Source of the DNA: Carya illinoinensis
Taxonomy: Eukaryota; Streptophyta; Magnoliopsida; Fagales; Juglandaceae
DNA length: 64,000 nt
Assembly (NCBI RefSeq): GCF_018687715.1
Contig: NC_056765.1
Span: 12,452,001 to 12,516,000 of the forward strand
Direction of reading: 5' to 3'
Shown: piece by piece, positions 47,990 through 62,900 of the stretch
Layout of the letters: each line of letters opens with the position of its first letter
Numbering within the stretch: position 1 is the first letter of the stretch
Program-made: the position numbers and the translations under genes
Notes under the pieces: generated by a model
The model's input: only the letters and a program-made list of their open reading frames with translations
Databases searched by the model: none
Told to the model about the DNA's origin: nothing

Positions 47990-50900
47990 GACCTTATATC
48001 CAGCGAACTGCCAAAAAAGCGAGCGTTGAAGTAACTTAATATGATTCCCATGTTCATCTGGGCCACACCCAACAAAATAGACATCTTCATTTTCAGAGAA
48101 TTCAAAAAAGGCAGCTCTGAACGACTTCCACGCCAACTGGGATCCACACCAAATGCATATGGATCTTGGTATTTAACTAAGCCAGTGGTTTTTGCTTCAC
48201 TGGTCACAAACAAAAATGAAAACAAAATCAGACAGCTGCATAACACTTCTGCTTGGAAGACATTCTGAACATCTACACTCACTGCATAAAAGAGCTGACT
48301 TGCATAAACTCGAGAGGCAGGTACCAAAAAATAAAGATAATGCAAAAGAATGCATAAGATGCCTAATAATTGAGAATAACTTTTCAAAATAGACCATAAA
48401 TATGAGGAAATTGAATGATAAACAAATATGAAAAGCATTAAATCTTGATTTTTTATTAAATTAATGGTCCCTGAGAAGCTATCAAACTTAAACTACGGTC
48501 ATTTCCCAGTACTGAACGTAATGGTACTTGAAAAGCCCTGTAGAAGATTAAACTACACTGCAGTTGACAATTCATAGCATTGAACCAAGAGACATCAGAA
48601 AAAAATTCAGATCCCGCATGTAAAAGAACCAACAAAATATCTAATGAAAATTCAGACTTGCTCTCAACACAAATCTCTCAGAAATAGAGGAAAGATGGCT
48701 ATAAAATTAGAGACAGCGTGTTAATGAAACTGACAGAGCACCACCTGGTTATTTGGCATTGAAGTCAATATCAATAGATCCCACAGTACGACGGTTAACA
48801 CACCCTGTACTAAGCTAAACAAATTAACCACCACCATCACAACCACTTCCTTTAAAAATTGCCAGCCTTAAAAGATTTATCCACATACATTGGCCAGTTC
48901 CAGCTCATTAAGAACATATATCACTTACCAAAGTTGGCTCCTGCTTTACAAGCCAATATTTTACATTTTCTTTTCCTTTTCTTTTTTTTGTGGGGGGAGG
49001 GGGGAGAGGGTTGATGGTGGGTGGTGGGTGTTGGGTGAACGAGGGAAGAGGGAAGACTACAGTATTTCCAGACAATTAAACTCCACAAGAACAGAAACCA
49101 GGAAAAAAATCTACAAGCCGTATTTCTCACAAAATAAGATGCACAGCAACAATTAAAGAAACAATGGAAAATTCTTTTCTTCTTTTTTTTTTTTTATAAG
49201 TAAAATAAATAATACTAATGACCAAGAAATAATAAGAAAAAAAATGCTCTGTCGAGCTCGCTGGCGAGACATGTTTAATAAGTAAAAGAAATTTTACTAT
49301 TACGTATCCACCTCTTCCCACATTTCCTCGTTCAGTTTGGCCAATGAGAATTTTGAGTTTTAAAATGAAAGTTTAAAATATTATATTTTAATATTATTAT
49401 TATTTTGGGATTTGAACAAGTTAAATTGAAATTTGAAAAAATTGAATTGTTTATTATATTTTGTATGGGAATTTGGGAAAGTTGTAATAATGAGATGAGA
49501 ATGTGGAGTTTGAGATGAGAATTCTTAGTGGCCAAACCGAAGCAACCGCTATCCCGTAGTCCACAATGGCAAATTACTACTATAGTGATTGGCACAGCCT
49601 TGCAGCAGGTATGCCATGTTCCCAACATAAGAAGTTTTCACGAACTTTTTTTTATTTGATAAGTAGAAGTTTTCACAAACTTTGACATTACTTCAGACTG
49701 AATAACAGGTATCATGATGGCAAACAGCACAATCATACTAACCCTGCCAAAAAAAATTGTTCTAGCTACCTTCCTACTCCTCGCAGTGAGTCTTAGGACC
49801 TAGAGGGTCCCCTTTGTCAACAGCTTAAAGAGCTTAGAACCCACAGAAAATCAAACATAGAACCCATGCCAACAACGGAACTTGGAGAATCCTAAATGAT
49901 TAAAATACAAGTAGGAACATTTTATCCTTGAGATCCCAGTGGGAACATGCGACAGAGATAGGGTGGGGTCTTACATGGCATGGTAGGATTGGCCACTCTT
50001 TGAACATGAGAGAGAGAGAGAGAGAGAGAGAGAGCTAACCAAAACTAAAAATGAGAGATTTTGCCCAAGATTGATCCAATTAAAAAATTTCAACTAACCA
50101 AAACTAAAAATGAGAGATTTTGCCCAAGATTGATCTAATTAAAAAATTTCAACATAGATTCTGTAGAATTATAGGGAGATTTAATTTGATGATCTGTCAG
50201 CAATGTTAGGGGCTAAGATTGAGGAGATCTACAGCTGACAGATCATGTTTTCTTATCCCATGATTTTAGGGGATTTGGTAGTCCGTTACCAAATCCGTAG
50301 ATATGAGTTTCCGTTTTTATAGCTTTTTGTCTTAGGTAGTTTTGATTCTTTCCTAGGTAAGTTGTAAATATCCCTAAAATAGATGAGTATTATCATCTAT
50401 ATATAGAGGGGAATGCAATCATTATTCGATATATTGGAATATTGAGTTTTTCCTTCCAAATCGATATGGTATCAGAGCATTCTTTGAACCATAATTCCCT
50501 CATATGACCAAATACGGGAAACGTGATTCAACTACTACCGTTTCCCAAATCACCTCCAATCAGGAAGCCATGGCTTCCAGCAACGGTAGTGCAGATAGTA
50601 ACCTCATGCCCATTACAGGACACAAACTGAATGGGAACAACTATCTCTAATGGTCCCATTCCGTAATGATGTTCATATGCGAAAAGGGCAAAGACGATTA
50701 TCTCAGAACTTCAACACACTCAATCGCTACTGGCAGCAGCTGGACTTGTTCAAGGAGCACAATTGGAGCTGTCCGGATGATGGAATCAGGTATAGACAGA
50801 TTATTGAACGGAAAAGAATATACAAATTTCTGATTGGATTAAATAAGAATCTCGATGAAGTACGAGAAAGAATCTTAGGATCCAAACCACTACTAAATAT

Positions 50901-53900
50901 CTGGGAAGCATTTTCAGAAGTTCGGAGAGAGGAAAGTCGAAAGAAGATCATGATGGGCTCTCAAGATTCTGTCACAAATCCTAAGAGCTCAGCCCTTGCA
51001 GTTAGAGGAAATCCATCCAACAACAATGATCACAAACCAAAGAAAGGGCGACTATGGTGTGATCATTGCCGACATCCTGGTCACACCAAGGACACCTGCT
51101 GAAAGATTCACGGCAAACTTGCAAACTGGAAGCCTTCCCGGTTTGCCAATGACAAAGAAGGACGGGGCAACCTCATCTCCATGGATGAAAAACCATCACC
51201 CGAACCCACTCCCTTCAGCAAAGAATAGATAGAAGTCTGATAGAAATTGTTCAGCCAATCCTTACCTGCACCTACCTCCACTGTGGTTGGTACCAGTTCC
51301 TTGGCACAAAAAGGTAATTTTTTGAGTGCTCTAAATGTTAAAAAGGAGAAGCTAAGTCTATGGACTATAGACCCAGGAGCATCTGATCATATGACTGGAG
51401 ATGAGAAGCTTTTTTCCACTTACAATCCATGCTATAAAAATTTAACTATGAGAATAGCCGATGGTTTACTCTCAAAGGTGGTTGGTACAGGTTCTGTTAG
51501 AGTTTCAAAGAACGTCACTCTTGATTAAGTTCTCCTTGTGCCAAAATTAAATTGCAATTTACTGTCCATTAGTAAACTCACTCGGGATATCAACTGTGTT
51601 ACTAAATTTGGCTCCAATCTGTGTGAATTTCAGGTCTTGGACTCGGCGAAGACAATTGGCAGTGCTAAGATGTGTTCGGGGCTCTATCTTCTAGAGGTTA
51701 ATGATCCTCCTCAAGGAACAACTCACCAATCCGATTGTTCAGTGTCCAATAGTCCTATTTCTTTGTCTGTGAGTCGGTCTACTAATGATAGTGCAATTAT
51801 GTTGTGGAACTATAGGTTAGGTCATCCAAATTTCTTGTATCTTGAGAAGTTGTTTCCTTCATTATTCCATAATAAAAATCCAAATAAGTTTCAATGTGAC
51901 GTCTATCAATTTTCTAAACATATTCGTAATTCTTATCCTAACCGATCCTACAAAGCATCTCAACCTTTTTCCATGATTCATAGTGATGTATGGGGTCCTT
52001 CTAGGATAAAAAAAGTTACTGGTTCTCGCTAGTTCATTTCATTTATTGATGATTACACTAGACTCACATGGGTATTCCTCATGAAAGAAAAATCAGAGAC
52101 AAACTAGATTTTCAAAACCTTCAACACCATGATCCAAACACAATTCCAAGAAAAAATCCAAATTCTGAAAACTGACAATGCCAAAGAGTATTTCAACTCC
52201 ATTCTTAATGATTATCTCGAGTCATGGTATAGTTCACCAAAATTCTTGTGTCAACACTCCCCAGCAAAATGGTATTGCCGAAAGAAAAAACTGGCATCTT
52301 CTTGATGTTGCTCGCTCCCTAATGTTCTCTACCCATGTACCAAAATTTTTCTAGGGTGAAGCCATCCTCACTGCCGCATATCTCATAAATAGGATGCCAT
52401 CTCATATTCTCAACTTCCAGACTCCCTGTCAAATTCTTCTTGAGTCCTTTCCCAATACTCGTCTCATCTCCACCATCCCATTCAAAGTTTTCGGGTGCTC
52501 AGCTTTTGTCCATGTCCATCAACAACACAGGGACAAACTTGATCCTAGAGCTCTTAAATGTATTTTCCTTGGGTACTCTCCAACTCAAAAAAGATATAAG
52601 TGCCACTCACCCGTCACTAAATAGTTCTATCACTCCATGGATGTCACCTTCTTTGAGCAACAACCTTATTTCCCCAAATCTGATATTCAGGGGGAGACTA
52701 ATTTTATCCAGGAATACCAGCTTTGGGATATTGAAGAATCATCTCATTTCTCTCCTAATTCTGACCAACCCTGCCCATCACTAAATCATGAATCCGCTCC
52801 TCCTCAAAATCTCTTTTCCTTGAATCTCCTTACTTCCTAGAATCTCCTTCTCAAGATCAAACCAATAATCCATCTCAAAATCTAGACACTATTCAATCAA
52901 CAAAGAATGATGAGTTAATTACCCACTCAAGGAGGAGAAAGAACCAAAAGGAGATGGAACAACAAGCATCTCTTGAGCAAACCCAAGAGTCTGACCCAAG
53001 TCCTAGATCAAGTGAAGATCCATTAGGTAACTATAATCCTGAAACTAATGATGATAGTGACTTTCCTATTGCTATGAGAAAAGGTGTAAGATCATGCACA
53101 AAACACCCTATATACACATTTGTGTCATATGAAGGACTGTCACCAAAGTTCAAAGCATTTGTTGCCAACCTCGACAACATCCAGGTTCCTAATAACATAC
53201 AAGAAGCTCGGCTTGCCTGAGTGGAAATCAGCAGTGTTTGAAGAAATTCATGCACTTAAAAAAAATGGAACCTGGGAAATCTCAGAATTACCAGCCGGAA
53301 AACGCCTAGTAGGCTGCAAATGGATCTTCATAGTCAAATATAATGAAGATGGGAGTGTTAATCGATTCAAGACACAGCTGGTTGCAAAGGGATTCACCCA
53401 ATCATACGGAATCGACTATGAGGAGACATTTGCCCCTATAGCCAAGTTAAACACAATTCGGGTTCTACTATCTTTGGCTGCAAACCTTGACTGGCCTCTC
53501 CGCCAACTAGATGTCAAGAATGCCTTCCTAAATAGGGACCTAGCTAAAGAAGTTTACATGGAAATTCCTCCAGGATTTGAGACACAAACTACATGCAACA
53601 AAATTTGTAAACTTAGGAGATCTCTATATGGGCACAAGCAATCTCCAAGAGCCTAGTTTGAAAGATTCACAAAGGTAGTTAAGAAACATGGCTACTCTCA
53701 ATGTCAGACTGACCATACTCTATTTGTTAAACACTCTCCTGCAGGAAAGCTTGCTGTCCTCATTGTATATGTGGACGACATAATTCTAACAGGAGATTAT
53801 GAAGAGGAAATCTGCGCCATCAAAAGTTTTCTAACTGTAGAATTTGAGATCAAGGACCTTGGGAATCTCAAATACTCCCTAGGCATGGAGATTGCAAGGT

Positions 53901-56900
53901 CAAGAAAAGGAATCTTTGTCTCACAAAGAAAATATGTCCTAGATCTCTTAAAAGAGACTAGAATGCTCGGGTGTAAGCCGGCAGATATTCCTATGGATCC
54001 AACAACCAAACTAGGAGCTAAGGAAAATTGTGCACCCGTGGATAAAGAGAGATACCAAAGATTAGTGTGTAAACTAATATACCTATCTCACACACGACCA
54101 GATATTGATTCTTCTGTCAGCATGGTCAGTCAATTCATGAATAATCCAAATGAAGAACACATGAAGGCTATGTATAGAATCCTGAGATACCTGAAACTAA
54201 CACCAAGTAAAGGATTATTTTTTGAGAAGAACAGATATTGAAGTGTTTAGCGATGCAGATTGGGCAGGATCAGTACAAGACCGAAGATCAACTTCAGGGT
54301 ACTGCACATGTGTGGGGTAATCTGGTCACTTGGAGAAGTAAGAAGCAATCAGTGGTGCAAGGAGCAGTGCAGAAGCTGAATTCCGGGCAATGGCACACGA
54401 CATTTGTAAGGGAATATGGTTAAGAATGGTGCTAAAGGAATTAAAGATTTCAGATGAAGAACCTATGAAAATGTTCTGTGATAATCAGTTAGCAATCAGC
54501 ATTGCCAAAAATCCAGTACATCATGATAGAACAAAACGTGGAAATTGATCAACATTTCAAAAAGGAGAAGATAGAGGAAGGAATAATCAAGATGTTGTAC
54601 GTGCCTACATGCCTTCAAACAGCTGACATTCTTACCAAGGCTCTACCGAGAAAGGTGTTTGATGATCTGAGTTCCAAGCTGGGGTTAATAAATATTTACC
54701 GCCCAGCTTGAGGGGGAGTGTAGAATTATAGGGAGATTTAATTTGATGATCTGTCAGCAATGTTAGGGGTTAAGATTGAGGAGATCTACAGCTAACAGAT
54801 CATGATTTCTTATCCCATGATTTTAGGGGATTTGGTAGTCTATTACCAAATCCGTAGATATGAGTTTCCGTTTTTATAGCTTTCTGTTTTAGGTAGTTTT
54901 GATTCTTTCCCCGGTAAGTTGTAAATATCCCTAAAATAGATGAGTATTATCATCTATATATAGAGGGGAATGTAATCATTATTCGATATATTGGAATATT
55001 GAGTTTTTCCTTCCAAATCGATAGATTCCATTTAAGAAGTTAAACGCTTAGGCAGGATGCAAATGATAAAATGCTTTAGAAAATATAGGTTTAATGTGAT
55101 ACCCCATTTTGTAACACCCCAGTGGAAGGCCCAACCCACATGGCCTTAAGATTGTGATACCCCGATATGATAAGATTAAGCGTAGGTGGTGTATGGGATT
55201 CCACATTGCTTGGGAATGAGAAGTTCTTGCTCTTTATAAGGTTCCAATGAGGGTCCAATTGTATTATTGACTAGTCCTTTTGGAGTATAAGCCATGTGGG
55301 TTGGGCCTTCCATTGGGGTGTTACATTTAAGAACAAGAATATTAACAACCAACACCCAGAATGTCGATTTATTCAGATATTTGAGAGAGATAGATACACA
55401 TACCTGCATGTGGTATCTCGGCATTTATAAGCAGACAGACCAAAAATGTGATAAGGTACAGAGAAGAATTCGTTGTATATCAACCCACAGTAAATGGAAA
55501 ATAGCGACATCAAAAGAAGTACATAGCGCCCACCATATAGCATCTCCATAAAGCTACCAAGTTTCTGCATGAAGCATGCATGAAATTAGGAAATGATATT
55601 CACGTGGTTAACACGTAAATTTCCTAGCTCAAATACACTCAGTTTTCTTATAGCAAATTTTCATATCCTTAAAATATTAGGACCATGGATATTTCATGTA
55701 TTTGAGTATGAAAAATCACCGTCAACATCATTCATTGAGGAAAAGGTTTAGCAGCATTAAATTTTTTTAGTATCATTAATTTTCTAGTGTTTCTCTCAGA
55801 AAAGTGATATCATTCATCAGAGTGGGAGAGGATTAATAGTTTTCCAGTAATACAAATCTCCAGAACAGCATTCCCCTTGCTGCTACTGTAGCTGTGGTTC
55901 TTAAGTTATTTTTGAGGATGAGGAATCACGGAGACCATGCAAATGCAACATGTCTTTTACCCGGTCAAACCCCAGATCTGTGTAATGCACCCACATCACA
56001 TGGATCAGGTAAATCATTGACCTTTACACTGATTGGATGTGGCCACTAGAAATTGTTTGCACCCAAGCATTCGAACCTTAGACTTGGGAGGAGCACACCC
56101 CAAGACCATGGCCCTAGCAACTTGACCAACCCCTAGGGAACCGATTCTAAGTTATTAATACCCACATGGGAAACATGTTCCTTTTATTAAATCAACTCTA
56201 ACCAAATGGAGCAGAACAATACCAGTGGCAGCACCATAGATGTGCAGATCAGTGCTGATGATGGACTTTGTGGTGGCTATGCCTATCACAGTTGAGCTTG
56301 CAGCATATTTTAACATAAGTATGACTACTGAATCATAATATGACCTGTTGTATTTTAATCAGCCTCTAATATTCCTAAAACTCTAGAGAGATTCAAAAAA
56401 TGAAGGAACCTTGAATAAGTTTTCCTTTCACAGAAGGACATAATTTATAATACTACACATATGGTTCCTTCTCAAAGAGTACCTTCTGTTTAAACTCATG
56501 AAAGAACATACCTGTGTACCAAGCTTGCTTTCACGAGCTATAAGAACTAAAGCTCCCAACAGTAAGCATATTCCGTGACCCCAATCCCCAAACATCACAG
56601 CAAAAAGAAATGGAAATGTAATGACAGTGTAAACTGACGGATTTGATTCCTGATATCTTGCAACACTGTCAAACAAATCATTTCATTAGGTCTAGACCAA
56701 AAAGAAAAAGAACTGTCCAGTATAAATTTTAGTAGCTAAATTCAGGCCTTCCCTCATTGATAAGTATAATTTTTTACTCACCCATATGCATCCACAATTT
56801 CCTGAAATGCATTTGTAAATTTGTTGGTTCTGAAATATGTAGGAGGTGATTCTGCAGCATCCATCACATGATATATTATGCCTACTTGTGAATTGCTATC

Positions 56901-59900
56901 AAATGTTGCACGTTGGAGTGCAGCCTGAAGCTGTTGAATCATTTTTTTTTTTTTTCCAAAAAATAAAATAACAATAATTAAGCTTGCAAGACTGTCAACA
57001 AGTCAAAAAAAAATTTTTAAGTAGCTGGGAAGCATATATTTAACCAAAAATAGAAATCAATATCATGAGAAGTCAAAGCAAGTTACCTGAGCTTTTGCAA
57101 ATATGGGGCACCATCCCTCTCCAACAAGACATTTTTTTGTAACATCAAAATTTAGCATACTCAGAGTATCATATACAGCTTTCTCCCTTCTTACCTGGGA
57201 AAGTATGGGAAGCGCCAAATAGTCACTGGCACGGCAATAATGCTAAATCATACTCATGCAGTCATCACATATCAGTTCACATGTTCAACGGGATCACTAC
57301 TGAGAGCAAACATGACATAAATGGTTTGCAGGATTACATATTTTTCAGAAAGTTTCTGAAATCTTTGTGAAAAAGTTTGAGATAGGTTCTTTGCAGGGCT
57401 TTTTGAAAGTGATGGGTCATCAAAAATATGTTAGGATTGAGAAAGTTTTTTAATAGGTTTTGAATTGGGTTTGAAGCAAGTGGGGCCCATTGAAAATATG
57501 GTTGAGAAGAACAATTTTGTCATTTTTTTTTTTGTCTGAAAGCTGTTTTGGTTTGCGTTTCTGTCACAAAAAATGAGGGAGATGATTAGATTAAAAGTAT
57601 TTTGAGACTTTTTGTGTTAAAATATGTTTAGGTTGAAAGTAAAACACAATAAGGAAATTAGGATAAAAATTCTAAAAATCTTCAAGGACGATTTTGAATA
57701 CAAATGTAGCTAAAGGCTTGGAAGCTTACCATGCTTATCCATTTCACCAGGTGGACACCTATAGAAGCAAGGGCCTTATTTCTGTGACGGATCCCAGCAT
57801 CCAAAGTTACCTCCAATTCATCAAGGCGTGATGAAACCTGAAACAAAACACTCAAAACTTTTAGCCAAACTAATATACCCGATACAACAGTAGTAAAAAA
57901 TTACCAATATAAGTAACATTAGATGATAATTAAGGCAAGAGGAAAGTCGAGTTCCACTGAAATAAATAACTCCAAAAACAATCCTGAATAATGTCATTTG
58001 ATAAAAACTTGAGGGTCTGAATATTTTGACAGAATAAAGAGCAAATCATTTACAAAATTACTCAATTAAAACTGACACTGAATAAGAAGACTTCCTTGAT
58101 GAAGAAACAGCAAGAATGTCACTATGAGTTTCCAACTTTTTCCGAAGATTTGGCTATCTATAGAGTGAACAAGATCAGACTACTTACTTCTCTAGTTATT
58201 TGCCTCTGCTTGGTTATGTCCTCAGGAACAGGGTAGAAACTTGCCCCAAATGCTTCGCAAATTTTAAGAATCTTTGATTTTGCTTGCTCTCCTGAAAAAA
58301 AGACTACAAATACTGTTTTCTCAACCTGCAAAGGTCAACTCAGAGGAATTAGAAGGGCTGCACAAGAAGACCCAATCACTTCTTTCCAAAAAAAACATAA
58401 TAAACCAGGATGGTAAAACAGGGACATGGATAGAAAGATTCAAACACCAAGAATTTCAATTGCAGCTAACGGAATCAAGGGGAACAACAAACATCGAAGT
58501 AATCAACAGTAACGAGAAGGAAGAAAACCATTTCACTTGATATGGGATCCATGATCTCTTCATCAGCTGGTGCCTGATTGAAAAGCATATTTCCCCTCAT
58601 AGCACGAAACAACATCCTTTCAAATCTAAGAACCTTGGATTTGGATATAATCCCACTAATAAACCTCAAGCCAGATTGGCCTGATATTCCAGGTCTCATC
58701 TCCTGTCAAAGGTATTAGGATAAATTCAACCATGGTAATAATTTCTACTCTACACAACATATCAAGCATTTTAAGGCCTAATGAACAAGTACCTGCTCAA
58801 GTAGGGATGCTGTGTCAACATAGTCATCATTTGAGTATACATTCTCATCTAATTCTCTTTCTGAAACTGCATGAGTACCACTTGATACAAGAAAGCTGCC
58901 TGCCTGAAATTGTCCAAACAAAATCTATATATGAGAAGGGATAGGGAAAAAACATTTGACATTAGATTTCAAATGTGAAATTCATATATTATGACTTCTC
59001 AAAAACAAAAACTGCTTTTCAGAATTGGAAAGGTTGCAAAAAAAAATATTAAAGAACCAGATGGAATATAGAAAGATCTTAAATTATAGTACTAGGACAT
59101 AACCAGTAGAACAATGAAATTGAATGAAAACTAACGCCCTATATTAAGAAGAATATTCCAAAATTGGTGGTTGTTAAATATAAACTTCCTTAGTACTAGG
59201 GAATTGTTTTACTTTTGTCTTGAATAAGTGAAGTTGGGAAATATTATTGTTAAAATAATTAACATAATTTTAAAACTCAAACATCTATTTGTTTTACTTA
59301 TGAAAAAATTAAGTAGAAATATAAGTAAAAAATGAGGTTGAACAGAGCCTGGCATGGACCACAATGGATAGGATCACCTAGCACATACCTACTACTCTGT
59401 CGATATATAAGTGGGGTGTGTGTGTATGGCCAATAAATTTACCTTTTGCAATACTATCTTGAACTCTAGGAGCTCATTATATGACTGCCGAAGTTTCTCA
59501 CTATTAGCATTCATCTCAATTAACTCATTCTCATGCTCCGCAAGTTGTATCTGGAATCAGAGAAAGAACATATAATACACATGCATGGGGAGCATTCCTT
59601 ACATTAGGTGGTACCCATTCAGTGCCTTCAAATTAGAGCTCCATGCTCAGGCTGAACCGAAAAAACTGAAGGCGAAGACTAGCAAGAATATAAATAAATA
59701 AAAAATTACAGTATAACAGGAACAATAATCAGAAAATAACCTCTAATTCTTCCAGCTCAACATCTGGTTGCGTAACTGGACGTACAGAAGATAGTAGACC
59801 AGCTTTACTAATCTGATCCTTAAAGAATCGTAGCTTTCTTGACATCTCTGCACACCGCTTCACCTTTGGAAAAGGTATCAAGTAGAGTTAAGATCATTCT

Positions 59901-62900
59901 CAAATATAAAAAACAACACGAAATAATATCAAGGTGGTTAATGACTTCAGCAAATTCACCACAATTACTTAGTTGCAGACATAAGTTCAAAAGGTACATA
60001 TCCCAGAAAAAAGAGACATGAAGAAAAATTCACTGAAATCTCTTTGCAAAGGTACATTGAAGGATTTTAGCTTAGGTTGCATATGTATTTGGGGATTTAA
60101 ATTCAAGGGACATGAAGAAAAACTTTTAGCATAACTAAATGATGAAATGAGCTTTTAGGATCTTCGTCCAACAAAAACATGTCTTATGAATTTGAAATAA
60201 CACCTAACACCAAATCATTTCAAATACACAAACTTCACAAAAAAATTGCACTTTACATACTTTACCTGAGCCATTTAAAATTATAAAATTCAAATAATTT
60301 TCCATATATACTTTCATCCAACTGAACAATAATGGAAACATCAAGCAAAAATAAGGCTATAAAACCAAAGTCCGGCATTGAGATGCTTACACCTACTAGT
60401 TCACTAGAGTAACATCAACAAGAAGCATGTAAAAATTAGCACGCCGCTTGAGGTTTTGCCTATTCTTATGATCACTAAATTTTTGTTTACCGGGAAAAAA
60501 AAAAAAAAAAAAAAAAAACTAGCACACCTTCCAAAAATTCCATTCACTGAATTACCAATATGTCTGTTGTGGCACCCTCAACCCCCACGCGCGAGCTGGT
60601 GGACGTCATGACACTGGGATGATAACCACACAGATCACGCACCCCATCGTCAAGTGCTGGTGTGTGCGACATGCAATAAGTGTACAACAATAATAAACGT
60701 AGCAGAACGGAATAAATGGTAGTCAAGCTAAGTACCAGAAATTTAAAAACAAAAGCAATTATCCTCTAGGAGGTTATATAGTCATCCGGCGAAAAATATA
60801 AATAAAGCGATAATAAGTCCCATGACAAATAAAAATAACACAAGCTCCAGAAACCACTCCTTCGGCGGAGCCGGTCCCTCTAGCCCATACCCTCATTCTG
60901 CATCAAAGTCTATAGTTTCGAGAACCGTAGATGAGAGTACCACGGTGAGATTTCTCAATCTCAGCAAGTAATCAAACAAGCAACAACTAAGAGTTTAAAA
61001 CACACACTTATACAACCAACATAATTAACGGTCATAGCAACAAAGAAAACAAAGAACATTTCCACCCCTTTTTCTAAAAAGGACATCTTTTAACAACACA
61101 CGCCGAAAACCCCATCGGCCCAAACATAACCATTTATTACATGTACATCATGGTCTCCCCTCGGGACCATCCATACATCTTGACTCTTTTCGCCACATCA
61201 TGGGTAATAACCGTGCATGTAATTTCATAACGAGTGATGCCCCACGGGTTATGCCAAGAGCGTTACCGTCTTGACCAACCCCACTGTCGCCCGATAACAG
61301 CCCAGGGGACATCACTTAGTTTATTACGCTCTCAAGTAACCAGAGAAGCTCCACCAAGATAATGTCTCATCTCGGCTTGGAGTTGTGATAGGCACGCACC
61401 CACATGTTATCACCAGAACACAAAAAAATAAATAAATAAATCGGTTTTCATTTCATAGCATTTGGCATAACACAGCACAGAAAAAAAAGTAGGCGATTAA
61501 CAATAAATATGCATATGCATAACAAGTAGTATATTGGATGACATTGCAATACACACATCACACAATATCATAGCAATCAAAAAGTGCACAGTTTCACAAA
61601 CCAACTACACGCGCAATCCCATCCTCCAATCCGGCCCATGGCCCAATTCCAACCACTACTATGAGTTCAATCCCAACTCTCCACCGGGCCCAAGGCCCTT
61701 TTCAACCCAACCAGACTGCATACAACTTTAGTGAATAAAATTACATTCTAAACTCAAGGGTCGAATTGGACAGTTACTCACCACACGGACGGGCAAATCT
61801 AGAAGATTGAGTGCTTGCTGGTCTATGGGGTCCCGTGATTGAACAAGTGTGCACGTCTCAAGGTGACACCAAAAGTGGCAGAGCAACGGCAGGGCAGCAA
61901 CGGATCTAGGCGAGGCAAAGGGCTTTTGGTGGGTTCTTCACTTAGAGGACATCAGATCTGGTTTGCTAGTGGGCAGAAGAGAGGGTTTCTATAGTGCGGC
62001 ACGGCGGAGCACGGCAAAACAGCGGCTGAGAAGGGCTATCACTTGCGGGTTGGGTAGAATCGAGGGGCACGGATGATAAGGAAGGGAAGTGGGGCACTCA
62101 GGGGTGGTTGTGCCTTGAACATGGCAGCGCTAGGGCGCAATCTCTCCTAAAGGCTGCCGGATGAAGATCAAAGGGTGGGGAAACGCTAGAGCTCTCGATT
62201 TTGAGAGGAAGAAAAGCCGATTGAGGGATGGTTTGAGGGATGAGGAGCAGGCCGAGGGGCTGCTCTCGGCATTCACAGCAACAACCACAATTGGGGGTGG
62301 CAGACGGCATGGGGTCTACAAGAGACCTACGAGTGGCACGCATCTAGCGGCCTCCAGAGGCGGTGAGCCATTTCCATGGCTAAATCCGACATTGGTTGCA
62401 GAGAGGAAGGGGGAGAAAAACAAATCGCAGGGCTCACAAGTTGGGGGTGTTGGGCAATGATGGAAGTGCTCGTAGTAGTGGTGGACGCGTGACACAGGCT
62501 GGCTGGCCGTGAGAGGCGGCGACGCAGGGGAGAGGGTTATGGGCTCAGTAGAGTGAAGAAGAAGAAGAGAGAAAGAAAAGAAAGAAAGAAGAAAAGAAAA
62601 GAAGATGAAAGGAAAAGAGGGGCAGCAGCCAGTGTTTTAAATTTCGTACCGTACCGGCCACTGGTCCGGTACAGAAATTTTATTTGGTTCGTACCGGTCC
62701 AAATACCGGCCTATACCGGCTGATATTTCAGCATGTACCGGCCTACATACCGGCCGATATTTCGGCCTTTACTTCTTCTTTTTTTCATTTTTTTCAAACT
62801 ACAAACTCATTTTTTGATCTCCAATTCAAACCAGACTATTTATAATTTATATATATATATGTATTTATGTATAATTTATTCATATATCGACTATCTCGAA

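Larger units (their letters stand above)
50162..55023 (+). mobile_element. Ty1/copia LTR retrotransposon in VHA-a intron 11
   Basis: Two 305-bp LTRs (50162-50466, 54719-55023) flanked by GATTC at 50157-50161 and 55024-55028. Order gag, protease, integrase, RT, RNase H is copia-type. It is antisense to VHA-a. The LTRs differ at about 10 of 305 positions by eye. LTR ends are TG...TA rather than TG...CA. Confidence 0.95.
56925..59442 (-). other. VHA-a: VHA-a introns between exons 3 and 9
   Basis: Ordinary introns apart from the exons listed. Possible decayed repeats at about 57320-57680 and 59150-59350 are not classified. Confidence 0.6.

Noticed and set aside
47693..48438. Long minus-strand frames with a Ser-Leu run
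   Set aside because: Two VHA-a exons read through the CT-repeat intron between them; GT-AG borders and the family sequence show it is spliced.
55176..55424. 82-codon minus-strand frame
   Set aside because: Overlaps the palindromic element and the end of a VHA-a exon in the wrong frame.
62098..62460. Overlapping Arg/Gly-rich frames on both strands
   Set aside because: GC-rich LTR sequence keeps frames open by chance; no homology seen.
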